DNA of 64,000 nt from Mycolicibacterium elephantis DSM 44368. GTDB taxonomy: Bacteria; Actinomycetota; Actinomycetes; Mycobacteriales; Mycobacteriaceae. Shown here in pieces: positions 24,915 to 43,988 of this stretch; position 1 is the first letter of the stretch, and each line of letters opens with the position of its first letter. The stretch lies in assembly GCF_004014805.1 (NCBI RefSeq), contig NZ_ATDN01000045.1, positions 62,001-126,000 on the forward strand. The letters are read 5' to 3'. Below the pieces are notes generated by a model. That model was not told the DNA's origin and ran no database searches. It saw nothing but the letters and a program-made list of their open reading frames with translations. The translations under genes and the position numbers were made by a program.

Positions 24915-26198
24915 ATGGTTCGCGTGACAACGACTACAAACGCCGCCCTGCCTGACTGGACACGCACGTTGCTCGTCCCACTGCGAGCGCCGGCCTGGCG
25001 GGTCTACTTGTACTTCGTGCTGATCGGCGTGCTCGCGGTCGTCGCGGTGGCGTTCCTCTTCGCCGCGGGTCTGGCGTCGGGACTGCTGATCATCACGCTG
25101 GTCGGAATACCGCTGCTCGCCCTCGTGGTGATGAGCGGGCGCGCGTGGAACCGGCTGTATCGCTCACTCGCCCGCATGATCGACGTCGACATCGACGTCC
25201 CGCCGCGGTTCCGCCGGCCCCGGGGCCGACTGCCCACCGTCGCCGCGGCCCTCACGGACGCGGTGGGCTGGCGCAGCCTCGGCTTCCTCGCGGGGCAGGC
25301 CGTGATCATGACGCCCCTCGGCTACGTCGTAATCCTCGGGGTGGTCGTCTCGGCGGTGCTGGTGGCATCGCCGGTGGTATGGCTGGCGCTCGGCGAACCT
25401 TTCATCACGTTGGGGCAGCCGGTCGATTCGCTGGACATGTACCTTTTGTTCTGCGTCGGCGGTGTGCTCGGGCTGTACGTGTTGGGTTGGGTGATGATCG
25501 GCCTGAGCCGCGCGCATGCGCTGCTCGCCCGTGCGTTGTTGGGACCGACCGACCGGGAGCGTCGGGTGCTCCAGTTGGAGCGGAACCGCGCGGAGGTCGT
25601 CGACGACTCCGCCACCACCTTGCAGCGGGTCGAACGCGATCTGCACGACGGCACCCAAGCGCGGTTGATCACCGTCGCGATGGCCTTGGCCCGTGCGGAC
25701 GAACACCTCGCATCGGCTGACTTCACCGGTGCTCGCGAACTGGTCACCGACGCCTTGGCGAACACCAAGGACACGCTGACGGAACTTCGCGACCTGATTC
25801 GCGGAATCCGCCCGCCCGCTTTGGATCTGGGGCTGGGCCCGGCGGTGCAGACGCTGGCGGCGCGCAACGTGATCCCCGTCGACGTCTCGGTCGACCTGCC
25901 GGTGCGGCCGTCCATCGGGGTGGAGACCATGGCGTACTTCTGCGTCGCGGAGCTGCTCGCCAACGTGTCGCGGCACTCCGGCGCCGACCGCGCCGCCGTG
26001 ACGATTCACAGCGACGACGGTGAGCTACGAATCACCGTGGAAGACAACGGCGCCGGCGGTGTGCAGGAGGGCAACGGGTCCGGGTTGACCGGCCTGAGGG
26101 CACGGCTGGCGATGCTGGACGGGACGCTGGGCATCGACAGCCCGCCCGGCGGGCCGACGACCATCACCGTGTTGGTTCCCACCGGAGCCCCGCAGTGA
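24915..26198 (+). CDS. NarL-type sensor histidine kinase
   Basis: A 427-residue membrane kinase. Four hydrophobic segments span about residues 20-205 (paired helices at 25-75 and 125-200), the layout of the actinobacterial four-TM sensor domain. The HisKA_3 region has the phosphoacceptor His in ERDLHDGTQARL near residue 243. The C-terminal ATPase has LLANVSRHSG, the D-box DNGAGG and GSGLTGLRARL. It senses an unknown envelope or membrane signal and phosphorylates the response regulator encoded next, whose GTG overlaps its stop by four bases. The ATG at 24915 lacks a ribosome binding site, as does a GTG three codons later, so leaderless translation is possible. Confidence 0.9.
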   Translation: MVRVTTTTNAALPDWTRTLLVPLRAPAWRVYLYFVLIGVLAVVAVAFLFAAGLASGLLIITLVGIPLLALVVMSGRAWNRLYRSLARMIDVDIDVPPRFRRPRGRLPTVAAALTDAVGWRSLGFLAGQAVIMTPLGYVVILGVVVSAVLVASPVVWLALGEPFITLGQPVDSLDMYLLFCVGGVLGLYVLGWVMIGLSRAHALLARALLGPTDRERRVLQLERNRAEVVDDSATTLQRVERDLHDGTQARLITVAMALARADEHLASADFTGARELVTDALANTKDTLTELRDLIRGIRPPALDLGLGPAVQTLAARNVIPVDVSVDLPVRPSIGVETMAYFCVAELLANVSRHSGADRAAVTIHSDDGELRITVEDNGAGGVQEGNGSGLTGLRARLAMLDGTLGIDSPPGGPTTITVLVPTGAPQ

Positions 26199-26842
26199 CG
26201 CGGCTCGTCATCGCCGAGGACAGCGCGATCCTGCGCGACGGCATGGCTCAACTGCTCACCGCACGGGGCCACCAGGTGGTGGCCAGAGTGGGCGACGCCG
26301 ACGATCTCATGCGGGCGGTGGGCACGCACCAGCCGGACGTCGCGATCATCGACATCCGCATGCCGCCCACCTTCACCGACGAGGGTCTGATCGCCGCGGT
26401 GTCGCTGCGCCGGTCGAACCCCGATGTCGGGTTGATGGTCTTCTCCCAATGGGTGGAGACGCGCTATGCGGCCGAGTTGCTCGCCGGCAACCCGGCCGGT
26501 GTCGGGTATCTGCTCAAGGACCGTGTCACCGATGTCGGCGAGTTCGACGCCGCGCTGCGCCGGGTGGCCGGCGGCGGCACCGCCCTCGACCCGGAGGTGG
26601 TACGTCAACTGATGGGCAGCAGCCGAGACAAGTCCGCGTTGGACCGCCTGACCCCACGCGAGCACGAGGTGTTGGCGCTGATGGCCGAAGGGCATTCCAA
26701 CAGCGGTCTGGCACAACAACTCTCGATCACCGAACGAGCTGTCGAAAAGCACGTCTCGGCGGTCTTCGCCAAGCTCGACCTGCCGCCCTCCCCGACCCAC
26801 CACCGGCGCGTGCTGGCGGTGGTGGCCTACCTGAACGCTTGA
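26195..26842 (+). CDS. NarL/FixJ-family response regulator
   Basis: A 215-residue DNA-binding response regulator. The receiver domain covers about residues 1-120 with the acidic pocket ED at 8-9, the phosphorylated Asp in AIIDIRMP near residue 53 and the conserved Lys in LLKDRV. The LuxR-type helix-turn-helix starts near residue 151 (LTPREHEVLALMAEGHSN ... ERAVEKHVSAVFAKLDL). It overlaps the kinase gene by four bases (GTGA), so the pair is a coupled two-component system. This pair is not part of the fadA2-fadE5 interval in M. tuberculosis. Targets are unknown; the lytic transglycosylase transcribed towards it is one local candidate. Confidence 0.92.
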   Translation: MTRLVIAEDSAILRDGMAQLLTARGHQVVARVGDADDLMRAVGTHQPDVAIIDIRMPPTFTDEGLIAAVSLRRSNPDVGLMVFSQWVETRYAAELLAGNPAGVGYLLKDRVTDVGEFDAALRRVAGGGTALDPEVVRQLMGSSRDKSALDRLTPREHEVLALMAEGHSNSGLAQQLSITERAVEKHVSAVFAKLDLPPSPTHHRRVLAVVAYLNA

Positions 26843-26863
26843 TGGGCCGCCGGTGGCTGGACC

Positions 26864-28009
26864 CTATTCGGTGCCGCGGACACCGCCGGTACGGCCGTTG
26901 CCGATCTTGACCCGCGGTGTCGAGCTACTACCGGCGTCTCTGCTCGTCGCCGCGCGGCTGCCGCCGTTGCGCGCACCGGCAGGCGAGCTGGTGGTGGGCG
27001 AGCTCGTGGCGGGCGATTCGGTGAACGTGGAATCCGATCGGCTGTTCGAGGTGCCGGACAGGCGCGGGGCGCTGCGGCGGGTGTCCGGTTGCGCCGATGT
27101 GTCGGTGAAAGACTCATCTGCCGCGGCCTGCACGGCCGGTGCCTGGTTCCCGGTCGGGCGGGCCACCGAGTAGCTACTGCCGACCGACCGTTTCGGCCCG
27201 GTGATGGGCGGCAGGTACACCGGTGGATTCCCGGTGGCGTATGCCTCGGCCCAGCTCAGCACGTTCTGGGTGTAGGCCATCGAGTTGTTGTAGCGCAGTA
27301 CCGCGGTGATCAGCTGGGACCGATCGCGCAGGTTCAGTCCACCGCTGCACAGGTAGCGGGCCGCGGCCACGGTGGAGTCGAAGAGGTTCTGCGGTTCGGC
27401 CTCACCGTCGCCGTTCCCGTCTGCGGCGAAGTGCGTCCAGGTGCTGGGCAGGAACTGCATGGGACCCATCGCACGCGCATACACCGTGCGGCCGTTGAAG
27501 CGGCCCGCGAGGATGATCTCGTTGCCGGGCAGTGAGCCGTCGAGCGTCGGGCCGAAGATGGGATCGACGGCCGTGCCGCGGTCGTCGGTCCTGCCGCCGA
27601 ACGCGTGCCGCGATTCGACCTGGCCGATCCCGGCCAGCAGGTTCCAGCTGACGCCGCAGTCCGGCATGGCTCGCGCCATCACGCCGTCGGCGTTGCGGTA
27701 CGCCGTCAGGGCGATCGCGGGAATGTTCACGACGCCCGGTGAGCTGACAGCGGCGGGCGGCGGCGGCCCGACCACGTGTGACACGGGCGAAGGGGCGCCC
27801 GCCGACGGCGCCGCGGCCAACGGGGTGTCCGTGACGAATGGCTGTGGCGCGACGGCGGCCAGCGGTTGCACACCCGTGTTGTCGTGGACCGCGACGAGCA
27901 GGCTCGGCGCCGTCGCGACCGCACTGGTCAGCAGCATCCTGGCGATCACGTCCATCCCGGCCGCCGGGCCGCGCACGGCTCGGCGGACACGGCGGCGAAC
28001 CCGTTGCAT
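26864..28009 (-). CDS. Lytic murein transglycosylase (SLT/MltB-like), exported
   Basis: About 381 residues from the ATG at 28009 (an alternative start at 28114 adds 35 residues). The basic N-terminus and hydrophobic segment (MLLTSAVATAPSLLVAV) serve as signal or anchor. A Pro/Ala-rich linker follows. The catalytic domain (about residues 100-280) has the catalytic Glu in GIGQVESRHAFGG and the family motif RAMGPMQFLPSTWTHF. The C-terminal 100 residues are low-complexity Ser/Thr/Arg-rich, a likely wall-spanning tail. It cleaves the glycan strands of peptidoglycan. The gene converges on the response-regulator gene with 21 bases between. Confidence 0.87.
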   Translation of the reverse strand: MQRVRRRVRRAVRGPAAGMDVIARMLLTSAVATAPSLLVAVHDNTGVQPLAAVAPQPFVTDTPLAAAPSAGAPSPVSHVVGPPPPAAVSSPGVVNIPAIALTAYRNADGVMARAMPDCGVSWNLLAGIGQVESRHAFGGRTDDRGTAVDPIFGPTLDGSLPGNEIILAGRFNGRTVYARAMGPMQFLPSTWTHFAADGNGDGEAEPQNLFDSTVAAARYLCSGGLNLRDRSQLITAVLRYNNSMAYTQNVLSWAEAYATGNPPVYLPPITGPKRSVGSSYSVARPTGNQAPAVQAAADESFTDTSAQPDTRRSAPRLSGTSNSRSDSTFTESPATSSPTTSSPAGARNGGSRAATSRDAGSSSTPRVKIGNGRTGGVRGTE

Positions 28010-28153
28010 GGTTGTACGAGCCCGAGCGTTGCCCCCTGTCAGCACTGGCCTCGTCCTCGTCGTCGCAGCATCGCGCCGAACAAGCGGATCCGTTGCCGCT
28101 GCCGGCGGCCCCAATCATAGGTTCTGGCGGTCGGCCGCGGTTCAGCGCACGCA

Positions 28154-28184
28154 AATGGCCCCCGGGAAGAGACCGGGGGCCATT
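28154..28184 (-). terminator. fadE5 terminator hairpin
   Basis: Perfect 12-base arms AATGGCCCCCGG/CCGGGGGCCATT around a 7-base loop, starting 31 bases after the fadE5 stop on the minus strand. The stem is very GC-rich with only a short T-run, as is common for mycobacterial terminators. Confidence 0.8.
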
Positions 28185-28215
28185 CGATGCGAAGCGGCAG
28201 GGAGGTCAGAACCCC

Positions 28216-30051
28216 CTAGAAAGCAGCCTCGTCCAGTTCCATCACATCGTTGTCGAGGTTCTCGATGATGTGGCGGGTGCTGGTCAGCATCGGCAGGAAG
28301 TTCTTCGCGAAGAACGACGCCACCGCGACCTTGCCCTCGTAGAAGGCGCGATCGTCACCCTCGGCGCCGGCATCGAGCTTGTCGATCGCCACCGCCGCGT
28401 GCTGCTGCAGCAGCCAGCCGATGATCAGGTCGCCGACGCTCATCAGGAAGCGCACCGAACCGAGGCCGACCTTGTAGAGCTCGGCCGGGTTCTCCTGCGC
28501 CGCCATCAGATAACCGGTGAGCGACGCGGCCATGCCCTGGACGTCCTCCAGCGCGGTCGCCAGCAGCTTCCGCTCGGCCTTCAGCCGGCCGTTACCGGAC
28601 TCGTTCTTGACGAACTGCTCGATCTGCCCGGAGATGTGCGCCAGCGCCACACCCTTGTCGCGGACGATCTTGCGGAAGAAGAAGTCCTGCGCCTGGATGG
28701 CCGTGGTGCCCTCGTACAGCGAGTCGATCTTGGCGTCACGGATGTACTGCTCGATCGGGTAGTCCTGCAGGAAGCCCGAACCACCGAACGTCTGCAGGCT
28801 CTCGGTCAGCTTGGCGTAGGCCTGCTCGGAACCGACGCCCTTGACGATCGGCAGCATCAGGTCGTTGACCCGAACCGCCAGATCGGCGTCGACGTCGTGC
28901 AGTGCCTTGGCCACCGCCGCGTCCTGGTAGGTGGAGGTGTAGAGGTACAGCGCGCGCAGACCCTCGGCGTAGGCCTTCTGAGTCATCAGCGAGCGGCGCA
29001 CGTCCGGGTGGTGCGTGATGGTCACCCGCGGCGCGGTCTTGTCGGTCATCTGGGTCATGTCGGCGCCCTGCACACGCTCCTTGGCGTACTCGAGCGCGTT
29101 CAGGTAGCCCGTCGACAGCGTGGCGATCGCCTTGGTGCCGACCATCATTCGTGCCTGCTCGATGACCTCGAACATCTGCGCGATGCCGTTGTGCACCTCG
29201 CCGACCAGCCAGCCCTTGGCGGGCACACCGTGCTGACCGAACGTCAACTCACAGGTGGCCGAAACCTTCAGGCCCATCTTGTGCTCGACGTTGGTGACGA
29301 AGACGCCGTTGCGCTCGCCGAGCTCACCGGTCTCCGGGTCGAAGTGGAACTTCGGCACGAAGAACAGCGACAGCCCCTTGGTGCCCGGGCCTGCGCCCTC
29401 GGGACGGGCCAGCACCAGGTGCATGATGTTCTCGAACAGATCGTCGGAGTCGCCCGAGGTGATGAACCGCTTCACACCGTCGATGTGCCAGGTGCCGTCG
29501 GGCTGCTGCACGGCCTTGGTGCGGCCTGCGCCGACGTCGGAGCCGGCGTCGGGCTCGGTCAGCACCATGGTGGCGCCCCAGTTGCGCTCGGCGGCCAGCT
29601 GGGCCCACTTCTTCTGCTCTTCGGTGCCCAGGTTGTAGAAGATCTGGGCCATGCCCGGGCCCATCGCGTACATGTACGCGGCGGGGTTGGCGCCGAGGAC
29701 GTGCTCGATCAGCGCCCACTGCAGCGCGCGGGGCATCGGCATGCCGCCGAGCTCCTCGCCGACGCCGGCCTTGTCCCAGCCGGCCTCGAGCAGTGCGCGC
29801 ATCGACTTCTTGAACGACTCCGGCAGCTTCACCGAATGGGTTTCAGGGTCGAACACCGGCGGATTGCGGTCTGCGTCGGCGAACGACTCTGCGATCGGCC
29901 CCTCGGCCAGTCGAGCCATCTCGGCCAGCATGTCGCGGGCGGTTTCGACGTCCAGGTCGGCGTAGTCGCCTTCACCGAAGGCCTTGTCCACGCCGTATAC
30001 CTCGAACAGGTTGAACTCCTGATCGCGGACGTTGCTCTTGTAGTGGCTCAC
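28216..30051 (-). CDS. fadE5: Acyl-CoA dehydrogenase FadE5
   Basis: A 611-residue flavin-dependent acyl-CoA dehydrogenase, identical in length to M. tuberculosis FadE5 (Rv0244c), which acts on a broad range of medium- to long-chain acyl-CoAs. The GTG start MSHYKSNVRDQEFNLFE is preceded by GAGGAGG. The FAD/substrate segment MVLTEPDAGSDVG is near residue 158, and the presumed catalytic Glu is in LYEGTTAIQAQDFFFRK near 447. It carries a loop around residues 325-340 that is absent from its paralogue at 2181. It is transcribed alone, with the operator cluster at 30085-30131 upstream and a strong hairpin downstream. Confidence 0.95.
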   Translation of the reverse strand: MSHYKSNVRDQEFNLFEVYGVDKAFGEGDYADLDVETARDMLAEMARLAEGPIAESFADADRNPPVFDPETHSVKLPESFKKSMRALLEAGWDKAGVGEELGGMPMPRALQWALIEHVLGANPAAYMYAMGPGMAQIFYNLGTEEQKKWAQLAAERNWGATMVLTEPDAGSDVGAGRTKAVQQPDGTWHIDGVKRFITSGDSDDLFENIMHLVLARPEGAGPGTKGLSLFFVPKFHFDPETGELGERNGVFVTNVEHKMGLKVSATCELTFGQHGVPAKGWLVGEVHNGIAQMFEVIEQARMMVGTKAIATLSTGYLNALEYAKERVQGADMTQMTDKTAPRVTITHHPDVRRSLMTQKAYAEGLRALYLYTSTYQDAAVAKALHDVDADLAVRVNDLMLPIVKGVGSEQAYAKLTESLQTFGGSGFLQDYPIEQYIRDAKIDSLYEGTTAIQAQDFFFRKIVRDKGVALAHISGQIEQFVKNESGNGRLKAERKLLATALEDVQGMAASLTGYLMAAQENPAELYKVGLGSVRFLMSVGDLIIGWLLQQHAAVAIDKLDAGAEGDDRAFYEGKVAVASFFAKNFLPMLTSTRHIIENLDNDVMELDEAAF

Positions 30052-30084
30052 GGTTCCTCCTCATCGAGATGGCCACATGCGGTT

Positions 30085-30131
30085 GGGTACTTAATCGCTA
30101 AGTTACCCACCAGTAACTGGCCAAAACTATA
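30085..30131 (-). promoter_or_regulatory. fadE5 promoter/operator cluster
   Basis: On the minus strand a -10-like TATAGT (30126-30131) is followed by AGTTAC-CCACCA-GTAACT (30101-30118), perfect arms that contain TTAC-N6-GTAA. A second overlapping imperfect palindrome, GGGTACTTA-TAAGTTACCC, covers 30085-30109. Repressor sites just downstream of a -10 would block transcription. The TTAC-N6-GTAA core is the same as at 23181-23194. Confidence 0.55.
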
Positions 30132-30251
30132 CCGCTCGGTAACTTCAACACAAAGCCGGTGTGAGCTATTTCAATCGGCTAGCCATCGTGGCCTCCGCAG
30201 CCCACCGCAAACGCCCAGTTGACACGTGTCTCACCTGCGCATTTCCGGTCC

Positions 30252-30267
30252 TGTGACGATCATCACG
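30252..30267. promoter_or_regulatory. CRP-like site upstream of the DapB-fold gene
   Basis: TGTGA-CGATCA-TCACG matches the TGTGA-N6-TCACA consensus of CRP-type regulators at nine of ten positions. It ends 23 bases before the GTG at 30291, a location that suggests repression. Confidence 0.5.
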
Positions 30268-30290
30268 GCGCACCTCGATAGGGTGTCCGG

Positions 30291-31373
30291 GTGCAGCGTG
30301 TCGCGGTGTGGGGAACGGGCAACATGGGGTCGGCGGCCATCCGGTCCGCGGTGGCGTTTCCCGGGTTGCAGCTGTCGGGTGTGATCACCTCGTCGCCGGA
30401 CAAACACGGTCGCGACGCCGCCACCTTCGCCGCCCTCGACGGCCCGACGGGCGTCACGGCCACCACCGACGTGGACGCCGCGCTGGAGGCCTGCGACGCG
30501 GTGGCGTATATGGCGTCCGGCGACATCCGCCCCGACGACGCCGTCACCGACATCGAACGCTGCCTGCGCGCGGGCAAGCACGTGGTGACGCCGTCGCTGT
30601 ACTCGCTCTACGACCCGCGTTCGGCGCCGCTGGACTGGGTCGAGCGGTTGACCGGGGCCGCCGAGGAAGGCGGCTCGACCCTGCTGGTCAGCGGCGTCGA
30701 TCCCGGCTGGGGGAACGACGCGCTGGCCGTCGTGGCCGCCGGGTTGTGCACCAGGATCCGGACCATCCGCTGCCAGGAGATCTTCGACTACTCGACCTAT
30801 GACCAGCCGCACGCGGTGAAGGTGCTGTGCGGTTTCGGCGGGCCCATGGAGCAGGTGCCCATGATGCTGTTGCCGTCGATCCCGACGATGGTGTGGGGCG
30901 GCAACCTACGGCTGATCGGGCGGGGCCTCGGGTTGGAGATCGACGAGATCGCCGAGGTGGTCGAACGCCGCCCGCTCGAGCGGTCCGTCGACACCGTGAT
31001 GGGCCGGTTCGACGAGGGCACCCAGGGCGCGTTTCGGCTGCAGGTGATCGGAAAGTCGGGCGGACGTGAGCGCATCGTCATCGAGCACATCACCCGCATC
31101 CATCCCTCGTGCGCACCGGACTGGCCCCAGCCTGATCAAGGCGCGGGCGATCACCGGGTGATCATCGACGGCGACCCGCAGCTGACGCTCGTGAGCCGCG
31201 CCGACGTGCCGGGCGGCACGCGCGCCGACGGCGGCAACACCACCGCGGCCAATCGCCTGCTCGGCGCGCTGGCCTGGCTGGCCGATCAGAAGCCGGGCAT
31301 CTACGACGGGCTGGACGTGCCGATGCAGTCGTCGTTGCCGCCGGATGTGGAAGCCCGGCGCTGGGCCGATTGA
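30291..31373 (+). CDS. Dihydrodipicolinate reductase-like NAD(P)-dependent oxidoreductase
   Basis: A 360-residue protein with an N-terminal Rossmann fold (VAVWGTGNMGSAAIRSAV) and a DapB-like C-terminal part (SGVDPGWGNDALAVVAAGLC). Such proteins are annotated as dihydrodipicolinate reductase or 2,4-diaminopentanoate dehydrogenase-like. The true dapB lies elsewhere in mycobacteria, so lysine synthesis is unlikely. The same gene sits beside the TPP locus in M. smegmatis (MSMEG_0407, recalled). Its stop is followed after one base by the convergent stop of the polyketide synthase gene. Substrate unknown; it is transcribed apart from the TPP genes, and a role in that pathway is only a positional hint. 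Confidence 0.83.
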   Translation: MQRVAVWGTGNMGSAAIRSAVAFPGLQLSGVITSSPDKHGRDAATFAALDGPTGVTATTDVDAALEACDAVAYMASGDIRPDDAVTDIERCLRAGKHVVTPSLYSLYDPRSAPLDWVERLTGAAEEGGSTLLVSGVDPGWGNDALAVVAAGLCTRIRTIRCQEIFDYSTYDQPHAVKVLCGFGGPMEQVPMMLLPSIPTMVWGGNLRLIGRGLGLEIDEIAEVVERRPLERSVDTVMGRFDEGTQGAFRLQVIGKSGGRERIVIEHITRIHPSCAPDWPQPDQGAGDHRVIIDGDPQLTLVSRADVPGGTRADGGNTTAANRLLGALAWLADQKPGIYDGLDVPMQSSLPPDVEARRWAD

Positions 31374-31374
31374 C

Positions 31375-42291
<10,917 letters not shown>

Positions 42292-42515
42292 GCGGTTGCT
42301 GTCCTCCCCATTGACACATCGCCCAGACCCCCCTGGACACATGTCGCACTGATGAATCATGCGTGCCCCCGCAGACTAGGGCATGTGGGCGTGGAGCATG
42401 CTCGTATCCCCAACGACTGGGATTCGGCCGGGCTCGGGCGTCTGCGCAAGTATGTTGTCCGGCAAGGCCGATGCCGGATCGGCAATCGGCAGAAGCGGTA
42501 TGGAGGGGAACGCGT
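42292..42515. promoter_or_regulatory. Divergent promoter region between pks and papA3
   Basis: A 224-base intergenic space that must hold both promoters of the TPP genes. I see a ribosome binding site for each side (GGGGAGG before pks; GGAGGGG at 42502-42508 before papA3) but no convincing -10/-35 pair or long palindrome. Confidence 0.6.
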
Positions 42516-43937
42516 TTGCAAATCGGCAAGATCACGATCGGCGCGCTCGACGAATGGTCGTTGAAACCGGGTTCGGTCATCTCATGGCATCCGACGGCCA
42601 CGGCTATCGAGAAGGCACGACAAGCCCCGGTCAGTTCCGTGCCGGTCAGCTATATGCAACAACAGCATCTTCGGAATTATCACGAGCGAACCGCGGCCGG
42701 ATTGAGTTTCTCCCGGCAAATCATCGCCAGCTGCGAATTGGGCGGCCAGTGCGATATTGCGGCCATGAATCACGCTGTCAATGCTTATCTTCGTCGCCAC
42801 GATACCTTTCGTAGCTGGTTCGAACACGCTGGTGACGGCAAATTCATCCGGCACACGCTCGCCGATCCGGCTGACATCGAATTCGTGCCGATCGACCACG
42901 GAAGCATGACGATCGACGAGATTCGCGCCCATGTCGTCGCGATTCCTGGTCCGCTGGAGTGGGGTTGCTTCACATTCGGAATCGTCCAAAACGAAGACAA
43001 TTTCACGTTTTTCGCGGCCATGGATCATGTGCACGGGGATGCGACGTTGATCGGCACCACGATGTTGGAAGCCAACGGAACGTATTTCGCTTTGAGTACA
43101 GGTGGCGAACCTCTCGCGCTTTCCGATGCGGGCAGCTATGAAGAATTCTGTCTTCGCGAGCGCGGGCGCACTTCGCAGCTGAACCTCGATTCTCCCGAAG
43201 TCCAGTCCTGGATCGACTTCGCCGAAAGCAACAACGGGCAGTTCCCCGAATTTCCGCTGCCACTTGGTGATCCACTGGAGTCGACCAGCAGCGACATGAC
43301 CACTGAAGTGCTGATGAGCGCCGCGCAGACCGAACGCTTCGAAGCGGCTTGCGCGGCGGCGGGCGCCCGGTTCGTCGGTGGCTTGTTCGCCTGCCTCGCC
43401 CAGGTCGAACACGAACTGACCGGTGCGCTGACCTATTACGGGCTCACGCCGCGGGATTCCCGTTCTGCCACCGACAATTTCATGACACAGGGCTGGTTCA
43501 CCGGATTGGTTCCGATCACCGTGCCGATAGGCGCGTCGTCATTCGGTGACGCCGCCTGGACGGCGCAGAATTCTTTCGATTCGAATTTGAATATGGCCAA
43601 AGTGCCTTACTACCGGGTGCTGGAGTTGGCGCCCTGGCTGAGTTGGCCACAACCGAATTTCCCGGTATCGAATTTCTTTCACGCGGGTGCCGCGCCGCTC
43701 AATGCGGTACTCGCCGCGGTGGATATGGGCGTCACCGACAACATCGGGATGTATCCGGACGGCCGTTACTCATATCAGCTCACGGTTTACATATTCCGTT
43801 ATGGCGAGGGCACGGTCATGGCGATCCTGCACCCCGACAATCCGGTCGCCCAGAAGTCTGTCACTCGTTATATGGCGACGATGAAGTCGGTGTGCGGATT
43901 GGTCGCCGACAGTGGGAGCTGGGGGCGAGTCGCATAG
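42516..43937 (+). CDS. papA3: PapA3-like polyketide-associated acyltransferase
   Basis: A 473-residue condensation-fold acyltransferase of the PapA family, with catalytic HxxxD at residues 171-175 (HVHGD). The N-terminus (QIGKITIGALDEW, then SWHPT) aligns with the start of other PapA proteins. The TTG at 42516, seven bases after GGAGGGG, is therefore the start, rather than upstream codons giving a 524-residue form. In the TPP pathway PapA3 transfers acyl chains from PKS/acyl donors to trehalose, giving diacyltrehalose in the cytoplasm. It is the first gene of papA3-mmpL10-fadD23-pe, 51 bases before mmpL10. The base composition is visibly less GC-rich than in neighbouring genes (many AT-ending codons). 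Confidence 0.9.
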   Translation: MQIGKITIGALDEWSLKPGSVISWHPTATAIEKARQAPVSSVPVSYMQQQHLRNYHERTAAGLSFSRQIIASCELGGQCDIAAMNHAVNAYLRRHDTFRSWFEHAGDGKFIRHTLADPADIEFVPIDHGSMTIDEIRAHVVAIPGPLEWGCFTFGIVQNEDNFTFFAAMDHVHGDATLIGTTMLEANGTYFALSTGGEPLALSDAGSYEEFCLRERGRTSQLNLDSPEVQSWIDFAESNNGQFPEFPLPLGDPLESTSSDMTTEVLMSAAQTERFEAACAAAGARFVGGLFACLAQVEHELTGALTYYGLTPRDSRSATDNFMTQGWFTGLVPITVPIGASSFGDAAWTAQNSFDSNLNMAKVPYYRVLELAPWLSWPQPNFPVSNFFHAGAAPLNAVLAAVDMGVTDNIGMYPDGRYSYQLTVYIFRYGEGTVMAILHPDNPVAQKSVTRYMATMKSVCGLVADSGSWGRVA

Positions 43938-43988
43938 CGTGGATCGATTTGGTGGGCCTTGCTCTGGTGAGGACCTGGTGAGGGCGAA

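Noticed and set aside
24520..24930. 136-codon minus-strand frame between fadA2 and the histidine kinase
   Set aside because: No ribosome binding site, no domain, and it covers the three RNA hairpins whose pairing better explains the sequence.
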